Of a stretch of DNA of 16,035 nucleotides, positions 1-8,312 are shown piece after piece. This stretch comes from an uncultured Eubacteriales bacterium (GTDB lineage Bacteria; Bacillota; Clostridia; Lachnospirales; CAG-274). A program made the position numbers and the translations under genes. The notes under the pieces are model-generated. The model worked only from the letters and a program-made list of their open reading frames with translations. It was not told where the DNA came from and made no database searches. Position 1 is the stretch's first letter. Every line of letters begins with the position of its first letter. The stretch spans positions 1-16,035 of the forward strand of contig CABVAP010000043.1 of assembly GCA_902496345.1 (NCBI GenBank). The letters are read 5' to 3'.

Positions 1-40
1 ATGTGCTAAAAATCAGTTATTATTTATAAGTTAGTGCTTA

Positions 41-66
41 TGGGGCAAAGCCCCACGGTCTTTACA
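41..66 (+). repeat. Interspersed palindromic repeat, left copy
   Basis: This 26-base block is the exact reverse complement of 15943-15968 at the other end of the window. Its core is self-complementary: TGGGGC, a 3-base loop, then GCCCCA. It is far more GC-rich than the surrounding DNA and lies just past the terminator of the rpsU-yqeY operon, in non-coding sequence. A short GC hairpin present twice in opposite orientation suggests an interspersed intergenic repeat of REP type. Without the rest of the genome, copy number cannot be judged. Confidence 0.75.
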
Positions 67-73
67 ACATAAA

Positions 74-96
74 AGGGACTACCATAGGTAGTCCCT
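74..96 (-). terminator. Rho-independent terminator of rpsU-yqeY
   Basis: Ten perfectly paired bases (74-83 with 87-96) enclose a 3-base loop. Read on the minus strand the stem is followed by TTTTATG, a short U-run. It lies about 25 bases past the yqeY stop codon, where the operon should end. The U-run is short, so termination may be incomplete. Confidence 0.75.
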
Positions 97-120
97 CTAT
101 TCAATAATTCCGCACCGAAA

Positions 121-570
121 TTATTTATTCATAAGCATTTGCTTAACAATATCGCTTACGACTTTACCGTCTGCACGACCTTTAACTTTAGGCTGAACCA
201 AAGACATAACTTTGCCCATATCCTTCATAGAAGTCGCACCGACTTCGGCAACTGCGTCTGCCACGATAACTTTAACTTCATCAGTTGTTAATTGTTCGGG
301 AAGGTAAGATTTCAAAATTTCAACTTTTTTGTTAAGTTCATCAATTAAATCCTGTCTGCCACTTTTTTCATAGTCAGGAAGCACATCGTTGCATTTTTTA
401 AGTTCTTTAGCAACAACTTCGATAACACCGTCATCATCAAGTTCAATCTTTTTATCCTTTTCAATTTGAAGAACGCCTGCACGAACCATCTGAACGGTAT
501 CTTTAAGGATATTGTCCTTTTGTTTCATAGCCTCCTTCAAATCAGCCAAAAGCTGTTCTTTCAATGACAT
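121..570 (-). CDS. yqeY: GatB/YqeY domain protein YqeY
   Basis: This is a small cytoplasmic protein of the YqeY family, about 149 residues, which is the usual length. The family is related to the tail domain of the GatB subunit of the amidotransferase that makes Gln-tRNA and Asn-tRNA, but the role of the free-standing protein is not established. The N-terminus (SLKEQLLADLKEAMKQKD) and the C-terminal half, with the segment SMKDMGKVMSLVQPKVKGRADGK split around Met and Lys-Gly-Arg, are typical. Three starts are possible: TTG at 579, ATG at 576 and ATG at 570. I chose 570 because family members begin with MSLKEQL-like sequence. The AAGGG element lies about 10 bases upstream of it, although ATG 576 also has tolerable spacing. 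It follows rpsU by about 29 bases in the same transcript, a pairing common in Bacillota. Confidence 0.93.
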   Translation of the reverse strand: MSLKEQLLADLKEAMKQKDNILKDTVQMVRAGVLQIEKDKKIELDDDGVIEVVAKELKKCNDVLPDYEKSGRQDLIDELNKKVEILKSYLPEQLTTDEVKVIVADAVAEVGATSMKDMGKVMSLVQPKVKGRADGKVVSDIVKQMLMNK

Positions 571-599
571 AAACATCAATCCCTTTTCTTTTCTAAAAA

Positions 600-776
600 T
601 TAGTTAAATTTACGTTTTCTGGCAGCCTCAGATTTCTTTTTACGTTTAACACTAGGTTTGTCGTAATGTTCTCTTTTACGAACTTCGCCCATAATACCAG
701 CTTTAGCGCAGTTTCTTTTAAAACGACGAAGAGCGCTGTCTAAAGATTCATTTTCTTTTACTCTAACTTCTGACAT
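600..776 (-). CDS. rpsU: 30S ribosomal protein S21
   Basis: S21 is a small basic protein of the 30S ribosomal subunit near the anti-Shine-Dalgarno end of 16S rRNA. The product is 58 residues, the normal size. It has the family's acidic N-terminus (SEVRVKENESLDSALRRFKR), the segment KAGIMGEVRKREHYDKPS, and a strongly basic tail rich in Lys and Arg. A longer reading to 830 exists, but the ATG at 774-776 is preceded by a strong GGAGG/GAGGGG site and matches known S21 starts. It is the first gene of the rpsU-yqeY operon, driven by the promoter at 841-869. Confidence 0.96.
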   Translation of the reverse strand: MSEVRVKENESLDSALRRFKRNCAKAGIMGEVRKREHYDKPSVKRKKKSEAARKRKFN

Positions 777-840
777 GAATTTCCCCTCCCTCCGGTTACC
801 GATTAACAAATTAAATATGCTCTTAAACAAGCACTACAAA

Positions 841-869
841 ATTATACACAATTTTTTTATGTTCGTCAA
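841..869 (-). promoter_or_regulatory. Sigma-A promoter of rpsU-yqeY
   Basis: On the minus strand TTGACG (864-869) is separated by exactly 17 bases from a consensus TATAAT (841-846). Transcription should begin near 833-835, giving an untranslated leader of about 55-60 bases before rpsU. The near-consensus match fits a strongly expressed ribosomal protein gene. Confidence 0.85.
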
Positions 870-898
870 GCGAAAAAAGGTAATTTTTATAAAAATTT

Positions 899-3112
899 TT
901 AACAAAACTTTATGACCGTTACTGCAAGAGGTGGTATATTAATACTAATACTGTCATTTCTACCGTTGTATTCAATATTTTCGGAATACATAGGATTAGG
1001 ATTTATTATTCCACTACCACCATATTTGTTGTTATCGGAATTAAAAATTTCAATGTATTGTCCGGCAAAAGGAACACCAATTCTAAAGTCCATTCTAGGT
1101 TCCGGAGTAAAGTTGCAAATAAACATCAATGTATCTTTAGGGTCTTCAGTTTTTCTAACGAAAGAATAAATACTTCTTAAGTTGTCGTTACAGTCAATCC
1201 ATTCAAATCCACTAGGGTCAAAATCGTGTAACCATAAAGCCTTTTCGTTGATATATAAATGGTTGAAATCTTTAACAAACTCGTGGATTCCTCTGTGAGT
1301 ATCATAATCTAATAAGAACCAGTCAAGAGGACGTTTTTCGTTCCACTCAATAAACTGACCGAACTCACCACCCATAAATAAAAGTTTTTTACCAGGGTGA
1401 CCGTACATAAAACCGTAAGCAACTCTTAAATTAGCAAATTTTTGCCATAAATCTCCCGGCATTTTGTCAAGCATAGATTTTTTACCGTGAACAACTTCAT
1501 CGTGAGACAATACAAGCACAAAATTTTCGCTGTAAGCATATACCATACCAAATGTAAGGTTGTTGTGGTGATATTTTTTATAAATAGGGTCTTTTTCAAC
1601 ATATTCAAGAAAATCGTGCATCCAACCCATATTCCATTTTAATTTAAAACCAAGTCCACCGTCTTCAGTTTTCTTTGTAATATTTGCCCAAGAGGTTGAT
1701 TCCTCTGCAATCATTAAAGCACCTGGGTGTTTATGGTCAATAATAGAATTTAAGTGTTTTATAAATTCAACAGCTTCAAGATTTTGATTTCCGCCATACT
1801 TGTTAGGAATCCACTCACCGTCGTTTTTAGCATAGTCTAAATAAAGCATAGAAGCAACAGCGTCAACTCTAAGGCCGTCAATATGATATTTTTCAAGCCA
1901 AAAGAGAGCATTAGCAATCAAGAAATTTTTAACTTCATTTCTTCCATAATTAAAAATCAAAGTCCCCCACTCTGGGTGTTCGCCTTGTTTAGGGTTTTGA
2001 TGTTCATAAAGAGCAGTCCCGTCAAATTTAGCAAGACCATTTTCATCTTTAGGGAAATGAGCAGGAACCCAGTCAAGAATAACGCTTATACCATTTTCGT
2101 GACACTTGTCAACAAATCTCATAAATTCTTCAGGATTTCCATATCGACTTGTTGGCGCATAATATCCAGTAACTTGATAGCCCCAAGAGCCGTCAAAAGG
2201 ATATTCAGAAATAGGCAATATCTCTATGTGAGTGTATCCCATTTCTTTAACATAAGGTATAAGAGTTTCAGAGAGTTCGTTGTAGCTTAAAAACCTGTTG
2301 TCCTCGTCTTCAACTCTTTTCCAAGAACCAAGATGAACTTCATATATATTCATAGGAACATTGAGGTTACAACCACTGTCACGTCTTTTAATCCATTCAT
2401 CATCATTCCACTTATATTGATTTATATCAAAAATAAGGGAAGTAGTGCTAGGACGTAATTCGGCAAAATTTCCATAAGGGTCAGTTTTTTGGAATAAAGC
2501 TCCAGAGAAAGATTTAATTTCATATTTATACTTGTCAAAATTTTTAAGTCCTGGTATAAAGATTTCCCATATACCGGAGTTAGAAATAAGACGCATAGCA
2601 TTGCGTCTGCCGTCCCAGTCATTAAATTCACCAATAACGCTAACTCTTCTTGCATTAGGTGCCCATACAGCAAAAGAAACACCGTCAACACCGTCAATAT
2701 TTCTTATGTGTGCCCCAAGTTTTTCAAAAATTTCATAATGAGTTCCCTGATTGAATAAATAAATATCCATATCAGAAATAGTAGGGGCAAAAGAATAAGC
2801 GTCATAAGTTTCCCAACTATTGTTTGAATAACCCTCGATACTAAATTTATACCTAAACCAAGTATCTCTGTCTTTTATAACACATTCAAAAAATCCATCT
2901 TGATGAATCCTTTGCATAGGATATTTCTGTTCACTATTTGGGTCAATAACAGTTATGTTTTTTGCCTGTGGGATAAAAGCCCTCACAACAAGACATTTTT
3001 TTCCGTCAACTTCAATTTCGTGCATACCCAATATATGATGTGGGTCACCGTGTTGTGCTTCAATAATTTGATTAAGTTCGATTAATTCAGCAGTACTTAT
3101 CAATAAATCCAC
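899..3112 (-). CDS. glgB: 1,4-alpha-glucan branching enzyme
   Basis: GlgB cuts alpha-1,4 glucan chains and rejoins them by alpha-1,6 links in glycogen synthesis in the cytoplasm. At about 737 residues it is the long form, with an N-terminal module (about 1-110, containing HGDPHHILGMH), a CBM48-like module (about 130-230, SFAVWAPNARRVSVIGEFNDWDG split here around Trp), a GH13 barrel and a C-terminal beta domain. Catalytic residues are visible: Asp417 in DGLRVDAVASM, Glu470 in MIAEESTSW and Asp538 in LSHDEVVHGK. No other glg gene is in the window. The promoter is at 3176-3204. The open frame begins at GTG 3110-3112, only a base or two after the AAGGGA site. An in-frame TTG at 3101-3103 has better spacing, so the true protein may be three residues shorter. 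Confidence 0.97.
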   Translation of the reverse strand: MDLLISTAELIELNQIIEAQHGDPHHILGMHEIEVDGKKCLVVRAFIPQAKNITVIDPNSEQKYPMQRIHQDGFFECVIKDRDTWFRYKFSIEGYSNNSWETYDAYSFAPTISDMDIYLFNQGTHYEIFEKLGAHIRNIDGVDGVSFAVWAPNARRVSVIGEFNDWDGRRNAMRLISNSGIWEIFIPGLKNFDKYKYEIKSFSGALFQKTDPYGNFAELRPSTTSLIFDINQYKWNDDEWIKRRDSGCNLNVPMNIYEVHLGSWKRVEDEDNRFLSYNELSETLIPYVKEMGYTHIEILPISEYPFDGSWGYQVTGYYAPTSRYGNPEEFMRFVDKCHENGISVILDWVPAHFPKDENGLAKFDGTALYEHQNPKQGEHPEWGTLIFNYGRNEVKNFLIANALFWLEKYHIDGLRVDAVASMLYLDYAKNDGEWIPNKYGGNQNLEAVEFIKHLNSIIDHKHPGALMIAEESTSWANITKKTEDGGLGFKLKWNMGWMHDFLEYVEKDPIYKKYHHNNLTFGMVYAYSENFVLVLSHDEVVHGKKSMLDKMPGDLWQKFANLRVAYGFMYGHPGKKLLFMGGEFGQFIEWNEKRPLDWFLLDYDTHRGIHEFVKDFNHLYINEKALWLHDFDPSGFEWIDCNDNLRSIYSFVRKTEDPKDTLMFICNFTPEPRMDFRIGVPFAGQYIEIFNSDNNKYGGSGIINPNPMYSENIEYNGRNDSISINIPPLAVTVIKFC

Positions 3113-3175
3113 TTCCCTTCAGCTTTTTAAGCAGTTTTCATCAATAAAAACTACTTGTACAATAAATCTATCTTT

Positions 3176-3204
3176 ATTATATACTAATCTTATTTAATTT
3201 TCAA
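3176..3204 (-). promoter_or_regulatory. Sigma-A promoter of glgB
   Basis: On the minus strand TTGAAA (3199-3204), a 17-base spacer and TATAAT (3176-3181) form a near-consensus promoter. The start of transcription would be near 3169, leaving a leader of about 57 bases. It is divergent from, and does not overlap, the pepF promoter at 3234-3262. Confidence 0.8.
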
Positions 3205-3233
3205 CTAGTTATTTTCAATCAAAAACATTATAA

Positions 3234-3262
3234 TTTACAAATATGAAGTAAAGTATTATAAT
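3234..3262 (+). promoter_or_regulatory. Sigma-A promoter of pepF
   Basis: TTTACA (3234-3239), a 17-base spacer and TATAAT (3257-3262) precede the oligoendopeptidase gene. Transcription would begin near 3269, only about 30 bases before the ATG. AAGGAG at 3285-3290 is the ribosome binding site. Confidence 0.8.
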
Positions 3263-3299
3263 ATTACTGTGAAACAAAGACAAAAAGGAGTGTAAAAAA

Positions 3300-5078
3300 A
3301 TGAGTTTAGTGTGGGATTTGTCACCTATTTACGAAAGCATTGAAAGCGATGTTTATAGACAAGACAAAAAAAATTATATAGAAAAAATAAAATCACTAAA
3401 TAATTGGAGCAACAAAAATTTTAATGATAAAAACATTTCAAAAACAGATATAACAAAAAAACTAGAGTACTATGTCATAGAAAAGAACGAATTAGCGAAA
3501 TATAACAAGTTAAGTTTGTACTTAAATCTTATTTCAAGTACAGACACATCAAATGAAAAATATCTAAAAGAGATTGATGAAATAGAAGAGATAGAATTAT
3601 CTTTAACAGAACACGAAGTAAATTTCATTCACTTTTTAAAAGACATTGAAAATATAGACGAAATAATAAGCTCATCAGATATATTAAAAGAATACGCATT
3701 TTATATAGAAGAACTAAAAGACCAAAGCCATTACACACTTTCGAGCATAGAAGAAAGTGTAATATCAAAAATGAAAAAAAACGGTTCAATGCTTTTTGAA
3801 AAACAATGGACACAGCTATCATCAAATTTACTTGTTGATATGGAAAAAGACGGAAAAATAGAACAATATCCACTTTCAGAAATCCGAAATTTAGCTTATA
3901 GTGAAAATGCCGAGTTAAGAAAAAAAGCTTATTACAGTGAATTAAAAGCTTACGAAAAAATTGATACAGCCTCTGCCTTTTCTTTAAACGGAATAAAAGG
4001 CGAAGTTATAACAATAGCGAAAATGAGAGGATATAGTTCCCCTCTTGATATGACATTAAAAAATTCAAGAATAGATGAAAAAATATTAACCACAATGTTT
4101 TCAGCAATAAAACAAAACATACCTGAAATACAAAAATATTTTTTAAAAAAGGCTGAATTATTAGGACATAAAAATGGTTTGCCATTTTATGACCTTTTCG
4201 CCCCAATAGATAGCGATGATATAAAATTTTCATACAATGAGGCAAAGGACTTTGTAACCAAAAACTTTACAGATTTCAGCGAGAAGTTAGGTAATTTTGC
4301 AAAAAACGCATTCGACAAAAACTGGGTAGATGTTATGCCAAAGAAAGGCAAAGTCGGAGGAGCATTTTGTGAAGCAATTCACGCAATAAAAGAAAGTAGA
4401 GTTTTAACAAATTTCACAGGTACATTAAATGACGCCGTAACGCTTGCCCACGAATTAGGTCACGCCTACCACGATTCTTGTCTTTATTCAGCAAATGAAT
4501 TAAGTTGTGACTACCCTATGCCGATAGCAGAAACAGCCTCAACTTTTTGTGAAACTTTGATATTAAACTCAGCATTAAAGACAGCAACAGAAAAGGAAAA
4601 GAGAATAATTTTAGAAAATGATTTATCAGGGATAGCACAAACAATAGTTGATATATACAGTAGATTTTTATTTGAAGACGAAGTATTTAAAAGACGTGAA
4701 AAAGGTTTTGTTTCGGTAAACGAATTAAACGAAATTATGTTATCAGCACAAAAGACAGCGTATGGAAAAGGTCTTGACGAAAATTATCTCCATAAATATA
4801 TGTGGGTTTGTAAACCTCACTATTATGACGCTGAATTTAATTATTATAATTTCCCTTATGCGTTCGGGTTGCTTCTTGCAAAAGGCTTGTACGCAAAATA
4901 TTTAGAAGATAAAACAGCATTTATATCAACTTATGATAAAATGCTTTCGTTGACAGGTAAAAACAACATATCCGATTGCGTAAAAATTTGTGGAATAGAT
5001 TTATATGACATAAATTTCTGGCTTTCAGGGCTTAAAATGGTAAATGAAGAAATCGAGGAATTTATAAATATAAAATAA
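3300..5078 (+). CDS. pepF: Oligoendopeptidase F (M3 family metallopeptidase)
   Basis: This is a zinc metallopeptidase that cleaves short peptides, normally in the cytoplasm; no signal peptide is visible. The 592 residues match the usual family length of about 600. The zinc-binding HEXXH motif reads HELGHAYHD starting at residue 384, and Glu411 in PIAETASTF is the likely third metal ligand. The C-terminal part contains HYYDAEFNYYNFPYAFG, typical of PepF, near the substrate site. The N-terminal half is the helical lobe with many Lys and Glu residues. The ATG at 3300 is nine bases after AAGGAG. The gene has its own promoter and is followed after 18 bases by the acetyltransferase, so the two are probably co-transcribed. 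The PepF assignment is strong; the exact peptides cleaved cannot be told from sequence. Confidence 0.95.
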   Translation: MSLVWDLSPIYESIESDVYRQDKKNYIEKIKSLNNWSNKNFNDKNISKTDITKKLEYYVIEKNELAKYNKLSLYLNLISSTDTSNEKYLKEIDEIEEIELSLTEHEVNFIHFLKDIENIDEIISSSDILKEYAFYIEELKDQSHYTLSSIEESVISKMKKNGSMLFEKQWTQLSSNLLVDMEKDGKIEQYPLSEIRNLAYSENAELRKKAYYSELKAYEKIDTASAFSLNGIKGEVITIAKMRGYSSPLDMTLKNSRIDEKILTTMFSAIKQNIPEIQKYFLKKAELLGHKNGLPFYDLFAPIDSDDIKFSYNEAKDFVTKNFTDFSEKLGNFAKNAFDKNWVDVMPKKGKVGGAFCEAIHAIKESRVLTNFTGTLNDAVTLAHELGHAYHDSCLYSANELSCDYPMPIAETASTFCETLILNSALKTATEKEKRIILENDLSGIAQTIVDIYSRFLFEDEVFKRREKGFVSVNELNEIMLSAQKTAYGKGLDENYLHKYMWVCKPHYYDAEFNYYNFPYAFGLLLAKGLYAKYLEDKTAFISTYDKMLSLTGKNNISDCVKICGIDLYDINFWLSGLKMVNEEIEEFINIK

Positions 5079-5096
5079 GAAATTTGGGTAAAACAA

Positions 5097-5594
5097 ATGA
5101 AGACAGAAATATATATAAGAAAATATGAAGACAAAGACGTAGCTTATATGGTTGATATATGGAATGAAGTTGTTCGTGACGGAATAGCATTTCCACAGGA
5201 AGAATTTTTAGACAAGAACACAGGGGCTAAATTTTTCAAAGAACAAAGCTATTGTGGTGTTGCAGTAAACTCTGAAAATGGTATTGTTTTGGGGTTATAT
5301 ATATTGCACCCAAACAATATAGGACGATGTGGACATATATGCAATGCAAGCTATGCTGTTTCTTCTAAAAACAGAGGTATGCACATAGGCGAAAAGCTTG
5401 TATTAGATTGCATAGAACAAGCAAAGAAAATAAATTTCAAAATATTACAATTCAATGCCGTTGTTGCAACAAACACTTACGCAAGACGTTTGTACGAAAA
5501 AGTTGGATTTCATCAGTTAGGTGTAATTCCAAAAGGTTTTCGCTTAAAAAATGGTGAATATGAAGATATATGCCCATATTACATAGAGTTATAA
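5097..5594 (+). CDS. GNAT family N-acetyltransferase
   Basis: This is a single-domain acetyltransferase of 165 residues that should use acetyl-CoA to modify an amine. The fold's acetyl-CoA binding motif A is seen as SYAVSSKNRGMHIGEKLV, where R93-G94-M95-H96-I97-G98 takes the place of the usual R/Q-x-x-G-x-G, with His where the first Gly is expected. Motif B follows in NTYARRLYEKVGFHQLGV, and the C-terminus PKGFRLKNGEYEDICPYY resembles amino-acid or phosphinothricin-type acetyltransferases. The substrate is unknown. No good Shine-Dalgarno site precedes the ATG, which lies 18 bases after the pepF stop, so translation may depend on pepF. The gene ends at a hairpin shared with the convergent gene. 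Confidence 0.88.
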   Translation: MKTEIYIRKYEDKDVAYMVDIWNEVVRDGIAFPQEEFLDKNTGAKFFKEQSYCGVAVNSENGIVLGLYILHPNNIGRCGHICNASYAVSSKNRGMHIGEKLVLDCIEQAKKINFKILQFNAVVATNTYARRLYEKVGFHQLGVIPKGFRLKNGEYEDICPYYIEL

Positions 5595-5617
5595 ACAAAA
5601 ATCCAACCATAAAATTA

Positions 5618-5644
5618 CCCGCTTGAGGCTGTGCCACAAGGGGG
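5618..5644. terminator. GC-rich hairpin between convergent genes, likely bidirectional terminator
   Basis: Bases 5618-5629 pair with 5633-5644 around a TGT loop, with 10 of 12 positions matching. The stem lies 24 bases after the acetyltransferase stop and about 17 bases after the stop of the convergent stalk-domain gene. Neither side has a long uninterrupted T-run, so it could also be a diverged intergenic repeat that acts as a transcription barrier. Confidence 0.55.
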
Positions 5645-5660
5645 TTTATAATCTTAATCT

Positions 5661-6896
5661 TTATTTTTTCAAACAATATAAAGTGACATTTCCGGAAACC
5701 TTTATTCCTCCACTTTTCACATCATAAGGAGTTTTACATTCTTTGTCGCTAAAAATATTATATTCGTCCATACCAAAGAAACTCACATAAGTGTTCGGTG
5801 TAGTTGCAACTGTATATTTTTCTTCAGTATCTCCATTAGGCATAACAAAAGTAATATAGTTTTTATTTTGAACACTAACAATTCTTTGTACAAATTGAGG
5901 TATATAGCTTTCCACATCTTTTGTTATAGAAACGCTGGAAATCAAAGTTGAAACACCGTCAATTTCTTGATAATCTTCTAAGACCATAATTTCTTTTGTT
6001 TTCGAATCGACTATAAATCGGCAAATATATTTACCTTTGTTTTCAGAAAGTTCCATATCATCAGCAAATCCAGAAATTTTACTAATGTCTGGAATTTCTG
6101 TTTTTATATAGTATTTTCCGTTATTTTCAACAGCAAATACGACTTTTTCATCATCAGTATAGCTCCAACCAACGCTGTCATATCCGTCTAAATATTCTTT
6201 AGAATTTCCAAGTATATCAGCTATAATGTACGAATTAGCATTAAAATTTTCGTAATAAATCCTGTCTGCCTCTGTGTAGTAGCTGTTTATTGTGCTACCA
6301 CTCACACTTATTGTAAGCTTGTCGTTTTGGTCTTTTGTATATGTTGTTTTAAGGCTATTTCCGTTTGAATATACAGCACTTTTTTCAACAGTGTTACAGT
6401 TTTGAAGTATGCTACCAGCTTTATTTTTTTCACTAATTTCTTTCAAGTCAACATCAACATTGTTACCGTCTGGGCTATATATTTCAACTGCCCTTTCGCT
6501 TTCGTTCCAACCAACATAGTTATCAAATAGTTCAAAGACACCTCTAATAGGAACCATAGTTCTACCATTTATAACTTTAGCAGGAACATCTATTTTAGCT
6601 GAAATTTTGCCATTTTTATAAACATTGGAGTCACCAATATTTAAAGAAACAACGTCATTACCTTTTTTTACAACAACTGTTTTTGTAGCTGGTTGCCATT
6701 CTGTTTCACAATTAAGTGCATTAAAAACACCTCTCAAAGGTATAAGGGTTCTACCATTTTCAATAACAGGTTCTTGCTCAAATAAAACTTTAGTGTCATT
6801 TACCTTAACTGATACATTTGAACCGGCATAAACAGCAGATGTAAAGCAAAACATAGCACCAACAGCAAATAACGAACAAACAAATTTTTTTAACAT
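5661..6896 (-). CDS. Secreted protein with copper amine oxidase N-terminal-like (stalk) domain
   Basis: This 411-residue exported protein has a signal peptide (Lys-Lys start, hydrophobic core, likely cut after VYA at residue 24). Residues about 28-140 form a copper amine oxidase N-terminal-like domain. It is visible as two copies of a repeated motif, NGRTLIPLRGVF at 47-58 and NGRTMVPIRGVF at 110-121, each followed by an aromatic/Trp-containing strand and a VEI or VVV strand. In Clostridia this domain is usually a stalk or wall-associated module with no oxidase activity, and none of the catalytic oxidase domain is present. Residues about 150-411 resemble nothing I recognise. They are rich in Tyr, Asn and charged residues and look like beta structure with a repeated secreted-protein character. 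AGGGGAG lies six to seven bases before the ATG. The gene follows the lyase gene by 96 bases on the same strand, and I found no convincing promoter between them. Confidence 0.85.
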   Translation of the reverse strand: MLKKFVCSLFAVGAMFCFTSAVYAGSNVSVKVNDTKVLFEQEPVIENGRTLIPLRGVFNALNCETEWQPATKTVVVKKGNDVVSLNIGDSNVYKNGKISAKIDVPAKVINGRTMVPIRGVFELFDNYVGWNESERAVEIYSPDGNNVDVDLKEISEKNKAGSILQNCNTVEKSAVYSNGNSLKTTYTKDQNDKLTISVSGSTINSYYTEADRIYYENFNANSYIIADILGNSKEYLDGYDSVGWSYTDDEKVVFAVENNGKYYIKTEIPDISKISGFADDMELSENKGKYICRFIVDSKTKEIMVLEDYQEIDGVSTLISSVSITKDVESYIPQFVQRIVSVQNKNYITFVMPNGDTEEKYTVATTPNTYVSFFGMDEYNIFSDKECKTPYDVKSGGIKVSGNVTLYCLKK

Positions 6897-6992
6897 ATAT
6901 ATCTCCCCTTTTTGTATTCAATAATTTAGTTTTAAATAGACAAAACATATATCTCAAAATTTTCAAAAAATTTCTTTATATTGTTATTTTTA

Positions 6993-8282
6993 TTATAATT
7001 TTATAAAACCGGCTTTGTATAACTTATCAACAGCAGTGATTACACCAATTTTAGCGTGATGCCAAGTAAGTCCACCTTGCATATAAACTATATAAGGTTC
7101 TTTAATAGGAGCGTCTGCACTAAGTTCAATAGATGACCCTTGAACGAAAGCACCGGCAGCCATAATAACAGGGCAATCGTAACCTGGCATATCCCAAGGC
7201 TCAGGAACAACATAACTATCAACAGGAGCCCCTTTTTGAATACCTTGACAAAACTTAATAAGTTCGTCTTCATTGTTCATCTGAATAGCTTGAACAATAT
7301 CGGCTCTTTTTTCATCAGAACCCGGCATAACATTATAGCCTAAATCTTCAAAGATTTTAGATGCAAAAACAGCACCCTTAAGACTTCCGCAAACTACTTC
7401 AGGTGATAAGAATAAACCTTGAATTAAAGAGGCTGTAACACCTAAAGTCGGTCCAACTTCCCTACCCAGACCCGGAGAAGTAAGTCTATATGCTGCATTT
7501 TCAACATATTCAGATTTACCGGCAATATATCCGCCAACAGGTGCAAGACCACCACCGATATTTTTTATAAGAGAACCAACAACAAGGTCAGCACCGACAT
7601 CACTAGGCTCAATAGTATCAACAAACTCACCGTAACAGTTATCAACCATACAGATAACATCTGGCTTGATATTTTTTACAAAAGCGATAAGTTTTTTGAT
7701 TTCCTCAACTGTTAAGCTTGGTCTAAAGCAATAACCCTTTGAACGTTGAATAGTAACAAGTTTAGTTTTTTCATTTATAGCATTTGGAATTGAATCATAA
7801 TCAATAGTGCCGTCAGGAAGTAAATCAACTTGTCTAAAAGACACACCGTGTTCTTTCAAAGAACCTTTAACTTCTCTAACATGACCGATAACACCCTCTA
7901 ATGTATCGTAAGGTCTGCCAACAGGAGATAAAAGTTCATCACCATATCTAAGGTTACCAAATAAAGCAACCGTTAAAGCGTGAGTACCAGAAATAATTTG
8001 AGGACGAACGAGAGCAGCCTCTGTATGAAATACATCAGCATAAATATTTTCCAAAGTATCTCTTCCTAGGTCGTTATATCCATAGCCTGTAGTTGCTGCA
8101 AAGTGTATATCACTAAGTTTATTTTTTTGCATTGCGTGTAAAACTTTGTATTGATTAAATTCGGCAATTCTTTCAAGTTCAGCAAATTTATCTGTTATTT
8201 TTTCTTCTTCTTTTTTGCAAAACTCAATAACCTTTTTATCAATGTCAAATTTTTCAGCAATAAAGTTTGTTAAGTTATCCAT
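6993..8282 (-). CDS. Methionine gamma-lyase-like PLP protein (YnbB, 'aluminum resistance' family)
   Basis: This is a cytoplasmic pyridoxal-phosphate enzyme of the fold-type I Cys/Met metabolism group, 429 residues, close to the family norm. Members are annotated as methionine gamma-lyase family or aluminum resistance protein; the physiological substrate is not firmly known. The PLP lysine is predicted at K240 in GSLIKNIGGGLAPVGGY, the ring-nitrogen Asp at D214 in MVDNCYGEF, and the phosphate-binding turn at SGTHAL (residues 98-103). The GYGYNDLGRDTLE segment near residue 66 is characteristic of this subgroup and distinguishes it from cystathionine gamma-synthases. AAGGAG lies six bases before the ATG. 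It follows miaA by 30 bases in what looks like one transcript. Related genes lie near miaA in many Bacillota, which supports the call. Confidence 0.92.
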   Translation of the reverse strand: MDNLTNFIAEKFDIDKKVIEFCKKEEEKITDKFAELERIAEFNQYKVLHAMQKNKLSDIHFAATTGYGYNDLGRDTLENIYADVFHTEAALVRPQIISGTHALTVALFGNLRYGDELLSPVGRPYDTLEGVIGHVREVKGSLKEHGVSFRQVDLLPDGTIDYDSIPNAINEKTKLVTIQRSKGYCFRPSLTVEEIKKLIAFVKNIKPDVICMVDNCYGEFVDTIEPSDVGADLVVGSLIKNIGGGLAPVGGYIAGKSEYVENAAYRLTSPGLGREVGPTLGVTASLIQGLFLSPEVVCGSLKGAVFASKIFEDLGYNVMPGSDEKRADIVQAIQMNNEDELIKFCQGIQKGAPVDSYVVPEPWDMPGYDCPVIMAAGAFVQGSSIELSADAPIKEPYIVYMQGGLTWHHAKIGVITAVDKLYKAGFIKL

Positions 8283-8312
8283 CTCTTTCTCCTTATAAAA
8301 CTATGTAAAGTT

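Noticed and set aside
882..897. Perfect 16-base palindrome after glgB, considered as a terminator
   Set aside because: It consists only of A and T, so the stem would be weak. Such palindromes are expected by chance in this DNA.
1883..2290. Plus-strand open frame of 135 codons inside glgB
   Set aside because: It is antisense to the catalytic domain of glgB and has no ribosome site or recognisable motif.
3229..3234. A first TATAAT upstream of pepF
   Set aside because: Its -35 position (TAGTTA) is poor, whereas TATAAT at 3257-3262 has TTTACA at exactly 17 bases.
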